Shown: positions 27,761 through 37,857, counted from the first letter of the stretch. The stretch: DNA of 64,000 bases from Pararhizobium sp. IMCC3301 (GCF_030758315.1 NZ_CP132336.1:3005001-3069000), one strand, 5' to 3'. Numbers and translations: made by a program. Notes: generated from the letters alone by a model not told the origin.

Positions 27761-28678
27761 CTAGAAACGCACGCCGTCTGGCATCGGCAGCCAATCGGTT
27801 TTCAGCCAGCCGGTCATCCGGTTGTTCGCGTGTTCAACCAGAGCAAACCTGCGATCTTCGCTGAAGCGGCGCAGAAGAATTGTACTGCCATCAGGCAGCG
27901 CGCCGGTCGTTGCGCTGGCATCATCAGGTTCACCGCGCAGTGGATAGGGGGCCCCTCCTGGCAGGATCAGTTGCACTGGCTGCCAGTCGCGCGGATCTTC
28001 CTGTACGGCGTCGGTGATCATCTCCTGCTGGAGCTGGCCGTCATCGCTGAGAAACCGGGCATAGGAGATGCCGCGACCTGCTGCAGTGGTGGTCATGAAG
28101 CGGTAGGGCCGCCAATTCGAAATCAGATAGATATCGCGGTACCAGGTCGGCCCGCTGCGCATCATCGTCGAGATCTGTTTGCGGCCTTGATCAATTTCAG
28201 GGTTGGACAGGCCCTGTTCGGCAGTGTCAGGTTCAAAGCCGGTCGGGGTTCCCAGATAAAGGTCAAAGAATACATTAACGCCGCCATATCCAACCTGAGT
28301 TTCCACCAGTAAATCTCGAATGCCATCGAAATTGACATCGCTCAGGCGGGCTTCCAGCGTCTGATGGGGCAGGGTCGCCACAACCAGATCGAACAGCGGC
28401 GCGACAGATGGGGAATTGCGCACCTGCACGCTCGCCTCAATGTGGTTGCCGCTGCGCATCAGAACCAGAGACATGTCTTCATCGAGAGCAATTTGGGCGC
28501 GGGAATCAGGACCCATATGAATTCGCGTTTCACCGCTTGGCAAATCAAGGATGGCGGCCGCGCCGATTGCGCTCTCAAATGGGTTCTCCGAAGGACCAAT
28601 ATCATCTGCAAAAGCGGACTGGCTGGCAACTGGCGCAAGGGCCAGCGCGGCTGCAATTATGATCAAAGGGGCGAACAT
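27761..28678 (-). CDS. Exported protein of unknown function with SH3-like C-terminus
   Basis: A 305-residue protein with a clear signal peptide (hydrophobic stretch then S-A-F-A, cleavage near residue 24). The middle part contains a D-V-N-F-D-G-I-R-D-L segment that resembles VCBS/FG-GAP-type calcium-binding loops. The last ~50 residues end in G-W-L-K-T-D-W-L-P, typical of bacterial SH3 domains. I do not know its role. The ATG at 28678 is preferred over an upstream TTG at 28696. Confidence 0.65.
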   Translation of the reverse strand: MFAPLIIIAAALALAPVASQSAFADDIGPSENPFESAIGAAAILDLPSGETRIHMGPDSRAQIALDEDMSLVLMRSGNHIEASVQVRNSPSVAPLFDLVVATLPHQTLEARLSDVNFDGIRDLLVETQVGYGGVNVFFDLYLGTPTGFEPDTAEQGLSNPEIDQGRKQISTMMRSGPTWYRDIYLISNWRPYRFMTTTAAGRGISYARFLSDDGQLQQEMITDAVQEDPRDWQPVQLILPGGAPYPLRGEPDDASATTGALPDGSTILLRRFSEDRRFALVEHANNRMTGWLKTDWLPMPDGVRF

Positions 28679-29077
28679 CAAACGGCGAACTTTCAAAGCG
28701 GAGACTGGCGAGCTTCCCGAATCTCCTGGCAGGGTCTGTTAGCAAGCCTGATGACAGTCAAGTATGATTGCAATATGGCAAAATCGCACCGCATTGACTC
28801 TTTTGTGATTTGCCCTCATAGAACCGGCAATTCTTGTAACGTCACCTGTCACAGGGTCCGAATGTCAAACGGTTTGAAACCAGTGTGGGAATTGAAGTTG
28901 TCTGCGCATCCTGATGGCGCGACAGAAATCATGCTGACGGCCGGAACCACCACCAAAACCTGCAAAACCACCTGATTTCCCTTATATGCCGCATTCTCTC
29001 TCGCCGGTATTATGAGGGAGAAAAGCCCGGCTGCGTGTCGGGTCCAGCAGGCGGGAGAGTGATGAAAGGATATTTCA
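28679..29077. other. Intergenic region between the exported SH3-like protein and asd
   Basis: A gap of about 400 bases between divergent genes. It must hold the promoters for both sides, but I cannot pick out a convincing -35/-10 pair. A gaaagga ribosome site lies 12 bases before the asd ATG. Short open frames here have no family-like features. Confidence 0.5.
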
Positions 29078-30109
29078 ATGGGTTACAAAGTTGCCGTAGT
29101 CGGGGCCACAGGCAATGTCGGTCGCGAGGTTCTGTCCATCTTGCAGGAACGCGGATTTCCCGCTGACGAGGTGATCGCCCTGGCGTCACGCCGCAGCCAG
29201 GGAACGGAAGTGTCGTTCGGCGACAAGACGTTGCGCGTGAAGGCGCTGGACAATTACGATTTTGCCGGAACTGACATTGCCATCATGTCAGCCGGGGGCG
29301 AAATCTCAAAAACGCTGGCACCGAAAATCGCGGCGAAGGGCTGCGTCGTGATCGATAATTCATCGGCCTGGCGATATGATCCCGATGTGCCCCTGATCGT
29401 GCCCGAGGTTAATCCGGACGCCATAACCGGCTTTACCAAAAAGAACATCATTGCCAATCCCAATTGCTCCACCGCGCAACTTGTGGTGGCGCTGAAACCT
29501 TTGCATGACAAGGCCCGCATCAAGCGTGTCGTTGTGTCCACCTACCAGTCGGTTTCCGGGGCCGGCAAAGAAGGCGCTGACGAGTTGTTCACCCAGACGC
29601 GCGCCGTCTTTGTGTCCGATCCGCTGGAGACCAACAAATTCACCAAGCGCATTGCCTTCAATGTCATCCCGCATATCGATGTGTTTCTCGACGATGGCTC
29701 CACCAAGGAAGAATGGAAGATGGTCGCAGAGACCAAGAAAATCCTCGACAAATCCATCAAGCTGACCGCCACGGCTGTTCGCGTGCCGGTGTTTGTCGGC
29801 CATGCCGAAGCGGTCAATATCGAATTTGAAAACGAGATCACCGCCGATGAGGCCCGCGAAATTCTGCGTGAAGCACCGGGCTGTCTGGTCGTCGACAAGC
29901 GGGAAGATGGCGGCTACGTCACACCTTATGAATGCGCTGGCGAGGATGCGACATTCATCTCCCGCATTCGCGAGGACAGCACCGTAGAAAACGGTCTGAA
30001 CATCTGGGTTGTTTCCGACAATCTGCGCAAGGGCGCGGCGCTCAATGCGGTTCAGATCGCTGAATTGCTGGTCAATCGCGGATTGCTGAAAGCCCAGTCA
30101 GCAGCCTGA
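29078..30109 (+). CDS. asd: Aspartate-semialdehyde dehydrogenase
   Basis: A 343-residue enzyme that reduces aspartyl phosphate to aspartate semialdehyde, the branch point to lysine/diaminopimelate, threonine and methionine. The NADP motif GATGNVGRE, the catalytic Cys in NPNCSTAQ and the active-site His in VGHAEAV are seen. dapD, a later lysine-pathway gene, is encoded next to it on the opposite strand. Confidence 0.96.
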   Translation: MGYKVAVVGATGNVGREVLSILQERGFPADEVIALASRRSQGTEVSFGDKTLRVKALDNYDFAGTDIAIMSAGGEISKTLAPKIAAKGCVVIDNSSAWRYDPDVPLIVPEVNPDAITGFTKKNIIANPNCSTAQLVVALKPLHDKARIKRVVVSTYQSVSGAGKEGADELFTQTRAVFVSDPLETNKFTKRIAFNVIPHIDVFLDDGSTKEEWKMVAETKKILDKSIKLTATAVRVPVFVGHAEAVNIEFENEITADEAREILREAPGCLVVDKREDGGYVTPYECAGEDATFISRIREDSTVENGLNIWVVSDNLRKGAALNAVQIAELLVNRGLLKAQSAA

Positions 30110-30137
30110 TAACCCGGCCCGAAACTGGCTGGATAGC

Positions 30138-30179
30138 CTGCCCTGATACGACAGCGTCGTGTCAGGGCAGTTTTGTTTT
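30138..30179 (+). terminator. Rho-independent terminator after asd
   Basis: A near-perfect hairpin with 15-base arms, ctgccctga(t)acgac and gtcgt(g)tcagggcag, with a 3-base loop, is followed by ttttgtttt. It starts 29 bases after the asd stop and separates asd from the convergent dapD. Confidence 0.9.
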
Positions 30180-30188
30180 CAGCGCAGC

Positions 30189-31037
30189 TCAGTCGCGCAG
30201 CAGCTCGTTGATCGAGGTCTTCGACCGGGTCTGTGCATCGACTTTCTTGACAATCACTGCGCAATACAGGCTCGGGCCCCAGTTCTGCCCCGGTATCGGT
30301 TTGCCGGGCAGGGCACCGGCCACTACGACAGAATAGGCCGGCACTTCCCCCATATGGATTTCGCCAGTGGCCCGGTCGACGATCTTGGTGGATTTGCCGA
30401 TATAGACCCCCATCCCCAGAACCGCACCCTCGCGCACGATGCAGCCCTCCACCACTTCCGAACGCGCGCCGATGAAGCAATTGTCTTCGATGATGGTCGG
30501 TCCGGCCTGAAGCGGCTCCAGCACGCCACCAATGCCGACACCGCCGGATAGATGGACATTTTTGCCGATCTGCGCACAGGAGCCGACGGTCGCCCAACCA
30601 TCAACCATGGTGCCTTCATCGACATAGGCCCCCAGATTGACAAAGGAGGGCATCAGCACCACGCCGGGAGCAATATAGGCCGAGCGGCGCACGGTGCAAT
30701 TCGGTACAGCACGAAATCCGGCCCGTTCAAATTCCAGGCTTCCCCAGCCATCGAATTTCGAAGGCACCTTGTCCCACCAGACCGATTCGCCCGGGCCGCC
30801 TTTGATGATTTCCATGGCGTTCAGCCGGAACGACAGCAGCACCGCTTTCTTCAGCCATTGATTGACGGTCCATGCGCCGTCAGCCTGGCGCTGCGCGACA
30901 CGGACTTCGCCCCTGTCCAGCAGGTTCAGCGATTTTTCCACAGCGTCGCGAATTTCGCCTTTGGTGCGGGTGTTTATCGAATCGCGGGCATCAAATGCGG
31001 CTTCGATAGTGGTTTCCAGGGCAGCAAGGTCTGTCAT
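30189..31037 (-). CDS. dapD: Tetrahydrodipicolinate N-succinyltransferase
   Basis: A 282-residue left-handed beta-helix acyltransferase of the succinylase branch of lysine and diaminopimelate synthesis. The hexapeptide-repeat region ([18 protein letters not shown] and [10 protein letters not shown]) is characteristic. The ATG at 31037 gives the usual family length; the open frame extends upstream but without family-like sequence. It converges with asd across a terminator. Confidence 0.95.
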   Translation of the reverse strand: MTDLAALETTIEAAFDARDSINTRTKGEIRDAVEKSLNLLDRGEVRVAQRQADGAWTVNQWLKKAVLLSFRLNAMEIIKGGPGESVWWDKVPSKFDGWGSLEFERAGFRAVPNCTVRRSAYIAPGVVLMPSFVNLGAYVDEGTMVDGWATVGSCAQIGKNVHLSGGVGIGGVLEPLQAGPTIIEDNCFIGARSEVVEGCIVREGAVLGMGVYIGKSTKIVDRATGEIHMGEVPAYSVVVAGALPGKPIPGQNWGPSLYCAVIVKKVDAQTRSKTSINELLRD

Positions 31038-31297
31038 TCTGTCTCCAAAGAAATAGGGGGTGGCCGGAAAAATCTGGCGGACAATAGGCGCTGGATGACT
31101 TTTTATCAATGTCGGGTCTTGCGGACGGGTCCGCACCCCCGCCCAACGCGTCACACACCGCTTGTGGCCATGACAGTCCCTGCGCAAAATCGACATGACC
31201 GGCAAAATACAAAGTCGCACATGAGATACCTTATCGGCAGAAAAGGCTTCCGGACGTTGATCTTGCAATGGGCGGAAAACCGGATTAGGCGTTGCAT

Positions 31298-31717
31298 ATG
31301 AACCCACATCCTCCCGCCGATTTTGCGCTCGATCCGCGTCTTGAAGCCGATACTCATTTTATCGCCCGGCTCACCCTGTGCGAGGTCCTGTTGATGAATG
31401 ACAGTCGTTTTCCCTGGCTGATTCTGGTGCCTGCCATTTCGGGCGCAACCGAGATCGTGGATCTGGATGCCGCACAGCGCGACACCTTGTGGCATGATGT
31501 TGACACAGCCTCCCGAATCCTGCGCCAGTTGACCAGTTGTGAAAAACTCAACATCGGTGCGCTTGGCAATATGGTCCGGCAATTGCATGTGCACATTATC
31601 GGGCGTTATGCAGCCGATGCCGCCTGGCCAGGCCCGGTATGGGGCAGCGGAACTGCTGAAGCTTATGACGCCATCGCCGCCAGGGCGATTGTCAATGATA
31701 TCAGATCAAGATTTTGA
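31298..31717 (+). CDS. HIT-family nucleotide-binding protein
   Basis: A 139-residue histidine-triad protein. The triad reads Q-L-H-V-H-I-I, so the first His of H-x-H-x-H is Gln, a variant common in this bacterial subgroup. Such proteins are nucleotide hydrolases or transferases of unclear substrate. The gene overlaps the start of nudC by 23 bases, so the two nucleotide-handling enzymes are probably made together. Confidence 0.85.
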   Translation: MNPHPPADFALDPRLEADTHFIARLTLCEVLLMNDSRFPWLILVPAISGATEIVDLDAAQRDTLWHDVDTASRILRQLTSCEKLNIGALGNMVRQLHVHIIGRYAADAAWPGPVWGSGTAEAYDAIAARAIVNDIRSRF

Positions 31718-32663
31718 GGCCCGTTACGTGAATGCATTGTTCGATGGCACGGCTTTCCCCGAGGCTTCGGCAGGGAATGCCTTTTCTGCCAACCGCCTGG
31801 TCCGCAACAGCGAGCATCTTGGTGCTGAAGATCTGGCGCGCGCCTGGCGTAACCCGCACGCGCTCATCCATCTGTTCCACAATGGTGATCCAGTTCTCAG
31901 AACCGATGCGAGCGGCGCTGTTGCCGCCTTTACCCTGCAGCAAACCGCAAAGCTGAATTATGATGCGGCTGCCGGGATTTATCTTGGCGACAGGGACGGC
32001 GTGCCTTATCTCGCCGCGACGATTGTCTCTTCAGACGATTTGCCGGCACCATATACTACGCTGGATATGCGATCCCTGGTCATTACTGGCAGTGTCGCCG
32101 CCGAAGATGTGGCATCAATTGCCCATGGCTGGTCGCTGTTAAGCTGGCACGCCAACAACCGCTTTTGTGCGCATTGCGGTCAGGCGTGCGAAAAAACCCA
32201 GGCCGGTTACCGGCGCCAATGCCCGGCTTGCGAGCGCGAGCATTTTCCAAGGCTCGATCCTGTCTCGATCATGCTGGTAGTTGATGGCAGCAACTGTCTG
32301 CTGGGCCGCCAGCCCCGGTTTCAACCGGGCATGTATTCCTGCCTGGCGGGCTTTATCGAACCGGGTGAAACACTTGAAAATGCCGTGCGCCGTGAAGTCA
32401 TGGAAGAGGCTGCCATCGAGATATCGGCGGTGCGCTACCATTCCACCCAGCCCTGGCCTTTCCCCCACACCTTGATGATCGGCTGTTTTGCCAAAGCGGA
32501 AAGCACGGCCATCACAATGGACGCCGCTGAACTGGAAGATTGCCGCTGGTTCAGCCGGGAAGAAGTCGGTGCCATGCTCACCGGCAGCGGCGAGTTGAAA
32601 ACGCCGCCGCCCATGGCCATCGCCCATCAGTTGATCAGAGCATATTACGATTTGTCCGGCTGA
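31695..32663 (+). CDS. nudC: NADH pyrophosphatase (Nudix), also a possible NAD-RNA decapping enzyme
   Basis: A 322-residue protein. A four-cysteine zinc ribbon (CAHCGQACEK then CPAC) precedes a Nudix box (GFIEPGETLENAVRREVMEE) and the NudC signature (QPWPFPHTLM). It hydrolyses NADH to NMNH and AMP, and NudC homologues remove NAD caps from RNA. It overlaps the HIT gene at its start, and its 3' end overlaps the convergent pheA by 19 bases. Confidence 0.94.
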   Translation: MISDQDFEARYVNALFDGTAFPEASAGNAFSANRLVRNSEHLGAEDLARAWRNPHALIHLFHNGDPVLRTDASGAVAAFTLQQTAKLNYDAAAGIYLGDRDGVPYLAATIVSSDDLPAPYTTLDMRSLVITGSVAAEDVASIAHGWSLLSWHANNRFCAHCGQACEKTQAGYRRQCPACEREHFPRLDPVSIMLVVDGSNCLLGRQPRFQPGMYSCLAGFIEPGETLENAVRREVMEEAAIEISAVRYHSTQPWPFPHTLMIGCFAKAESTAITMDAAELEDCRWFSREEVGAMLTGSGELKTPPPMAIAHQLIRAYYDLSG

Positions 32664-33574
32664 GCCGGACGCAGCGCACGGTTGATTTCCGGCTCTGTTA
32701 TGTTGGCCCGGAACGGACTCGCCGGATAGACACCGAGAATTTTCAACTCGGCGCAGAAAAATCCCAGTTCTTCGAGCGCGAGCGTAACACTGGGATCATC
32801 GGGATGCCCTTCAATCTCTGCATAGAACTGCGAGGCGAAGAAAGTGCCTTCCAACTGGTAGGATTCCAGTTTCGTCATATTGACGCCATTGGTGGCAAAC
32901 CCGCCCATCGCCTTGTAGAGCGCGGCCGGGACGTTGCGCACACGAAACACAAAACTGGTCATCACCGGCCCGTTGCCGGCCTCCGCCTTCAGCGCCTCGC
33001 GCGCCAGAATGATAAAGCGCGTGGTGTTGTGGTCTTCATCCTCGACATTGGTTTCCAGAATCTGCAGGCCGTAAATCTCGGCCGCCAGACCAGAGGCAAT
33101 TGCAGCGATGGACGGGTCGCCGCGTTCCGCAATCTGGCGCGCCGAACCGGCTGTGTCCGCTCCGATGACCGGTTTCAGACCCAGCCTGCGAATCATTTTG
33201 CGGCACTGGCCAAGGGCCATGATATGACTTTGTACCGAACCGATGGACTGGATCGAAGATCCCGTCAGCCCGAGAAGCTGGTGGTGGATCGGCAGGAAAT
33301 ACTCGCCGATGATGCTAAGCGACGAAGTTGGCAGCAGATGATGAATATCGGCGACCCGCCCGGCCACTGAATTTTCAATCGGAATGATCCCCAGATCAGC
33401 TTCCCCGCCTTCCATGGCGGCGAAACAATCCTCGAATGTGGCCGTGGCAACCGCTTCGGCTTGCGGAAAGACCTCGCTGCAGGCGATATGGGAGTTGGCT
33501 CCAGGTTCGCCCTGAAACACCACTTTGGTGGGATGAATTGTCTTGGCCAGACGGGCGGCAGTTTCCGCAGTCAT
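32645..33574 (-). CDS. pheA: Prephenate dehydratase (monofunctional PheA)
   Basis: A 309-residue enzyme that converts prephenate to phenylpyruvate in phenylalanine synthesis. The catalytic domain carries the T-T-R-F motif (HNTTRFIIL), and a C-terminal ACT domain with LESYQ (in place of the usual ESRP) should give allosteric control by phenylalanine. There is no chorismate mutase domain. It lies 9 bases after kdsB on the same strand. Confidence 0.95.
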   Translation of the reverse strand: MTAETAARLAKTIHPTKVVFQGEPGANSHIACSEVFPQAEAVATATFEDCFAAMEGGEADLGIIPIENSVAGRVADIHHLLPTSSLSIIGEYFLPIHHQLLGLTGSSIQSIGSVQSHIMALGQCRKMIRRLGLKPVIGADTAGSARQIAERGDPSIAAIASGLAAEIYGLQILETNVEDEDHNTTRFIILAREALKAEAGNGPVMTSFVFRVRNVPAALYKAMGGFATNGVNMTKLESYQLEGTFFASQFYAEIEGHPDDPSVTLALEELGFFCAELKILGVYPASPFRANITEPEINRALRPAQPDKS

Positions 33575-33583
33575 GCTGTATCC

Positions 33584-34318
33584 TCAATATAATGCTTGGC
33601 GTGCAAGTTCCAGATCATGTGGTGTGTCGACGCCAAGTGGAACGGTGTCGACAATCCTGGCGTCAATCCGCATCCCGGCTTCAATGGCGCGTAATTGTTC
33701 CAGCTTTTCACGCTTTTCAAGAGTGGAGGGCGGCAGTGATACAAACCGCTCCAGAGCCGTCCGCCGATAGGCATAAATCCCGATATGATGATACAGCGGA
33801 CCCTCGCCATAGGGTGCTGTTGCACGGGTGAAATACAATCCGCGCAGGCGGCTTTCCGACACCGGACTGCCGATGATCTTGACCACGCTGGGATTGGTTT
33901 TTTCCGCCTCGTCGCTGATGATCACTCCAAGGGTAGCGATATCCACCTGCTCATCCTCCAGCGGCTCCAGACAGGCATGAATCGAGGCCGGGTCGAGAGT
34001 CGGCAGATCGCCCTGCAGATTGACAACACTCTGATAGCTCTGCTCCGGGTCACACAGTTGCAGCGCCTCGAAAATCCGGTCCGAACCAGACGGATGGTCG
34101 GCGCGCGTCAGCACCGCGCGTCCGCCTGCGCCTGAAATGGCATTTGCGACCAGATCAGAATCGGTCGCCACAACCACATCCCCAATGCCGGCCTCCATGG
34201 CCCGGCGCCAGACATGGACAATCATCGGTTCGCCGGAAATATCGGCCAGCGGTTTGTTCGGCAGTCTGGTCGCGGCCAGTCTGGATGGAATAAGCACTAA
34301 TGGCGCTGCGCAAGCCAT
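33584..34318 (-). CDS. kdsB: 3-deoxy-manno-octulosonate cytidylyltransferase
   Basis: A 244-residue enzyme that makes CMP-Kdo for lipopolysaccharide inner core. The N-terminal nucleotide site [15 protein letters not shown] and the LQGDLP segment are typical of KdsB. The ATG at 34318 gives the expected length. The kdsB-pheA pair beside a divergent membrane-anchored cytochrome c is a common alphaproteobacterial layout. Confidence 0.94.
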   Translation of the reverse strand: MACAAPLVLIPSRLAATRLPNKPLADISGEPMIVHVWRRAMEAGIGDVVVATDSDLVANAISGAGGRAVLTRADHPSGSDRIFEALQLCDPEQSYQSVVNLQGDLPTLDPASIHACLEPLEDEQVDIATLGVIISDEAEKTNPSVVKIIGSPVSESRLRGLYFTRATAPYGEGPLYHHIGIYAYRRTALERFVSLPPSTLEKREKLEQLRAIEAGMRIDARIVDTVPLGVDTPHDLELARQALY

Positions 34319-34510
34319 AAAGAGTTCTCTGTTACTGTAAAATTTCTGTTTTTTTGCAAAACAGGCTGAATTCAGGGCATATCGCCACAAAGAACTATGC
34401 TTATACGTGTTGCATGCGCATAGGAAAGTTTTTAGTTTGCGAACATATCCCAGATGGCGTATCGCCACTGGCGACACGGCGCAACACCGGATTGCAGGAA
34501 AGATAAGCGA

Positions 34511-35272
34511 ATGAATTCCTTTGAGTTTAACAAGATTGCAGGTGCTATTCTCGGCACTCTGCTCCTGGCGATGGGACTGGGAATCGTAGCAGACTTCATT
34601 TTTGAAAGCGGTGAGCTTGAGACACCCGGATATGTGGTCGATGTCCCTGAAGCGGACGCCACTGTTGAGACGGCGCAAGCCCCGGCTGAAGAGCCGATTA
34701 CAGTGTTGCTGGCCAGCGCCACGGTCGAGGGTGGGCAGTCTATTTCGAAAAAATGTGCGGCCTGCCATACCTTTGAACAAGGTGGTGCCAACAAGGTAGG
34801 CCCGAATCTGTGGAACATTGTCAATGCCACACCGGCTTCACATGATGGCTTCAAATATTCTTCTGCGATGCAGGCCTTTGCAGCTGACAATGTCTGGAAT
34901 TACGAAAATCTGAACGGCTTTCTGCTGGCACCAAAAAAATATATCGATGGCACGGCGATGGGCTTTGCCGGTTTGAAAAAAGCTGAAGACCGGGCCGATA
35001 TGATCGCCTATCTGCGGTCGCTGTCTGATTCTCCGGCAGTCTTGCCCGAGGCCGAGCCGGCCGCTGCAGACATGCCGGCAGAAATCATGGACAGCGAAGC
35101 CGCCACACCTGAAGAGCCGGAAGGCGAGCCTGCCGTCAATGCCGTCCCGGAGGAACGCCTGTCGCCAGACGCCCCGATCGTGGAAACACCGGCGGATGAA
35201 GCGCCGGCAGCTGACCCGGTCGAACCGGCAGCACCGGCATTGGACCAGAACAGTGGGACGACCGCCAACTGA
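34511..35272 (+). CDS. Membrane-anchored cytochrome c (CycM/c552 type)
   Basis: A 253-residue protein: an uncleaved N-terminal anchor (about residues 8-28), a flexible linker, one class I c-type heme domain (CAACH near residue 80; axial Met likely in GTAMGFAG) and an acidic Pro/Ala/Glu-rich C-terminal tail of about 75 residues. CycM-type cytochromes carry electrons from complex III to cytochrome oxidases. The long acidic tail is unusual in length. It is divergent from kdsB. Confidence 0.9.
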   Translation: MNSFEFNKIAGAILGTLLLAMGLGIVADFIFESGELETPGYVVDVPEADATVETAQAPAEEPITVLLASATVEGGQSISKKCAACHTFEQGGANKVGPNLWNIVNATPASHDGFKYSSAMQAFAADNVWNYENLNGFLLAPKKYIDGTAMGFAGLKKAEDRADMIAYLRSLSDSPAVLPEAEPAAADMPAEIMDSEAATPEEPEGEPAVNAVPEERLSPDAPIVETPADEAPAADPVEPAAPALDQNSGTTAN

Positions 35273-35301
35273 TTGTTTGTTTTTCATGAAACGCTCTGAG
35301 A

Positions 35302-35329
35302 CCTTCCGGCGCCGCCCGGAGGGTTTTTT
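35302..35329 (+). terminator. Rho-independent terminator after cytochrome c gene
   Basis: A GC-rich hairpin with arms ccttccgg and ccggaggg (one wobble pair) and a short loop is followed by tttttt. It starts 30 bases after the cytochrome c stop. Confidence 0.88.
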
Positions 35330-35514
35330 GTCGCAATGGAGCCGCGGATTCTTGGGTGGCACGCTCTGAACCGCTCACAGTGCGTTCACTCTTGGTTTAT
35401 TTGCAAATTTTTACCAACGGGCCGATAAAGCAGCAGAACCCTGCCGTGCTGGCCAGGCAATGCGTGCTGCATTGTCTGGAATTGAACGGCCCGGATGTGC
35501 GTTGGATCATTTGA

Positions 35515-37068
35515 ATGAACACTCGCCTTCAACAAAAACTTCCTGCTGACCAAGAGCCACCTCCGCGCCGGCATTCGGTGGGCGGATTGTCAATGAAGCT
35601 GTTGTTGCTGACCATCGTGTTTGTCATGATCAGTGAGGTGTTCATCTATGTTCCGTCTCTGGCCTATTTCCGCAACACCTGGCTGATTGATCGCCTGGAG
35701 CGGGCATCCATTGCCCTGCGAGTGTCCGAGGGGTCGGGCAATTTCGATATGCTGTCGGACAGCACAGCCCAGGATATTCTGGAGGAGCTGGGTATCCAGA
35801 CCATCGCAATTCAGAACGAGGGCAGCCGCCGGTTGATTGCCATGTCGGATATGCCGGCGATGGTCACATCGGAATTCAACACTGCGATTCTTGAGCCTGT
35901 AAATGCAATCATGGAGGCGATGCAATCGCTGCTCTTCGGCAACAGCCGCACCACGAGAGTGGTCGGGCAGGCGAAGGGGCTGACAGGCCCGGACGGGAAA
36001 CCGGTTGAAATCGAAATTGTCCTGAAAGAAGACAAGCTGCATGCAGCCATGCTGGCTCATTCCATCAATATACTTCAATTATCGCTGGTGATTTCCATTA
36101 TCACCGCATCCCTGGTGTTCCTGTCGCTGCGTGCCCTGTTTGTCCGCCCGTTCCGGCGGGTCACTCGGAATATGGTGCATTTTTCGGAAGATCCGGAAGA
36201 TCCGGCGCGGGTAATTGCCAAAAGCCGGCGTGGCGATGAGATCGGCATTGCCCAGAATCAACTGGCCGAAATGCAGACCGAACTTCAGACCATGCTGGGG
36301 GAAAAACGCACATTGGCGGATCTCGGTCTGGCGGTCTCGAAGATCAATCATGATCTGCGCAATATCCTCGCCTCCGCAGTGCTGTTTTCCGACCGCCTGC
36401 AGGCGATTGACGATCCGGTGGTGCAGCGCTTTACGCCCAAGCTTGTGCGCGCCCTTGACCGCGCCATAGACTACTGCCAGTCGACCCTGTCCTACGGCCG
36501 TGCCCGCGAAGCGCCGCCAGCAATCCGGGTTGTGCAATTGCAGACCCTGGTGCTGGAAGTGTCCGACGCGCTGGGCCTCGACAGCGAACAGGCGGTCCGG
36601 TTTGAAAGTCATGTCGGCCGTGACTTCACGGTCGACGCTGACCCGGATCAATTGTTCCGCGTTCTGCTGAACCTGTCGCGCAACGCGCTGGAGGCAATGA
36701 AGACCAACGGCACGGAAATGGCCGACAGTGTTGTCAATTGTCTCACCATCAGGGCCTGGAGCGAAGATCGCAGTGATTGCATAACTGTATCCGACACCGG
36801 CCCGGGCGTGCCGGACGAATTGCGCGCCACCCTGTTCAAAGCCTTTCAGTCCTCCTCTGGCCCCGGCGGCACCGGTCTTGGCCTGGCCATTGCCGCGGAA
36901 CTGGTGCGCGCCCATGATGGCAGCCTCACGCTGGATCAAACAGGCCAGGGCGCAAGCTTCACCGTGCGCCTGCCGGTGAGACGCGACATACGCGATCCAA
37001 TTGCTGCGGAAACCGCTACTCAGGCAACGTTGCGGGTGGTCAAATCCGACACCGGCCACGGCGCCTGA
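35515..37068 (+). CDS. Membrane sensor histidine kinase (orphan)
   Basis: A 517-residue kinase. Two membrane helices (about residues 28-50 and 183-205) flank a periplasmic sensor region with no recognisable fold, followed by a HAMP-like linker. The phospho-acceptor box reads K-I-N-H-D-L-R-N, then an N-box (NLSRNALEAM), G1 (DTGPGVP) and G2 (GGTGLGLA). No response regulator gene lies beside it; tRNA-Arg follows. Confidence 0.87.
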   Translation: MNTRLQQKLPADQEPPPRRHSVGGLSMKLLLLTIVFVMISEVFIYVPSLAYFRNTWLIDRLERASIALRVSEGSGNFDMLSDSTAQDILEELGIQTIAIQNEGSRRLIAMSDMPAMVTSEFNTAILEPVNAIMEAMQSLLFGNSRTTRVVGQAKGLTGPDGKPVEIEIVLKEDKLHAAMLAHSINILQLSLVISIITASLVFLSLRALFVRPFRRVTRNMVHFSEDPEDPARVIAKSRRGDEIGIAQNQLAEMQTELQTMLGEKRTLADLGLAVSKINHDLRNILASAVLFSDRLQAIDDPVVQRFTPKLVRALDRAIDYCQSTLSYGRAREAPPAIRVVQLQTLVLEVSDALGLDSEQAVRFESHVGRDFTVDADPDQLFRVLLNLSRNALEAMKTNGTEMADSVVNCLTIRAWSEDRSDCITVSDTGPGVPDELRATLFKAFQSSSGPGGTGLGLAIAAELVRAHDGSLTLDQTGQGASFTVRLPVRRDIRDPIAAETATQATLRVVKSDTGHGA

Positions 37069-37173
37069 ATGCCCGTTTCCACACCCTGAGTCTTGTCGGG
37101 AATTACTGCTTGCATTCTGCCCGCCATCGCATTAGGGATACCCACCTTGCCACCCCAACGGGGCCAGGCATTG

Positions 37174-37250
37174 GCACCGGTAGCTCAGCTGGATAGAGCA
37201 CCAGACTACGAATCTGGGGGCCGAGGGTTCGAATCCTTCCCGGTGCACCA
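37174..37250 (+). tRNA. tRNA-Arg (anticodon ACG)
   Basis: A 77-base cloverleaf including an encoded CCA. The acceptor arms are gcaccgg and ccggtgc, the D arm includes gctcagctggatagagc, the anticodon stem is ccaga/tctgg around loop ctacgaa with ACG at 37208-37210, and the T loop is ttcgaat. Its 3' end is the edge of a direct repeat that recurs at 40323, marking an integration site. Confidence 0.96.
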
Positions 37251-37270
37251 TTTCCCCATGTCCGACCCGG
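37240..37270. repeat. Putative attL: tRNA-Arg 3' end direct repeat
   Basis: Eighteen bases, ccggtgcaccatttcccc (37240-37257), are identical to 40323-40340. A further 13 bases (atgtccgacccgg, 37258-37270) match 40343-40355 after a 2-base gap. Repeats containing a tRNA 3' end are the usual footprint of site-specific integration. Confidence 0.85.
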
Positions 37271-37317
37271 AGAGATAGGTACCATCTTTGATTGGTCCTT
37301 CAGGCTGGCTGCAGCCA

Positions 37318-37857
37318 TCATTCGGGCACCCGATCAAACAAGGTTGTGACATTGACGACAATCATTGAGGAATAGCGCTCGGAGTGTGGGTTGCTTTTAA
37401 CTTCCTCGTTAGTGTCAACAAAGCCAAGAAGGGACAATAGCCGTCTGGGATCATCGGACATATTGAGGATAGTGCCCTCATCTGCGTTAGAAGCGACATT
37501 GAGATAGACGTCTCGCGCACCTTCCTTGACTATCTGCCAGTGCTCAAGATCCTTGTTGGTCTCAAGCCAATCACCAAAGCCTATATCTTCTAGAAATACA
37601 GCCGGAACGCCCAAGCGAACCAGCTCTTCCAGAATAACGGCTTTGTAAAACTCATCCTCATCGTAGACACGACTGACACCAGTACCTGTGGCTTTGGGAC
37701 CATCCGTGCGAAGAAAATCAAGCGCGGTCCAATGATGGAATTGCCGTATCATTTTAGAGAGTGCGGCATCGTCGCCATCAGGGACCAAAATGACGGGAAA
37801 ATGTTTGACAGACATGAATAAGTGTTTGGAGATAATTACACCGATAGGGCAAGACAT
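37318..37857 (-). CDS. Island-borne protein of unknown function
   Basis: A 179-residue, acidic, apparently soluble protein with no signal or membrane segment. I do not recognise it. Met15 (37815, MSVKHF) may be the real start; neither start has a good ribosome site. It is about 370 bases downstream of the reverse transcriptase gene on the same strand. Whether it works with the reverse transcriptase is unknown. Confidence 0.55.
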   Translation of the reverse strand: MSCPIGVIISKHLFMSVKHFPVILVPDGDDAALSKMIRQFHHWTALDFLRTDGPKATGTGVSRVYDEDEFYKAVILEELVRLGVPAVFLEDIGFGDWLETNKDLEHWQIVKEGARDVYLNVASNADEGTILNMSDDPRRLLSLLGFVDTNEEVKSNPHSERYSSMIVVNVTTLFDRVPE

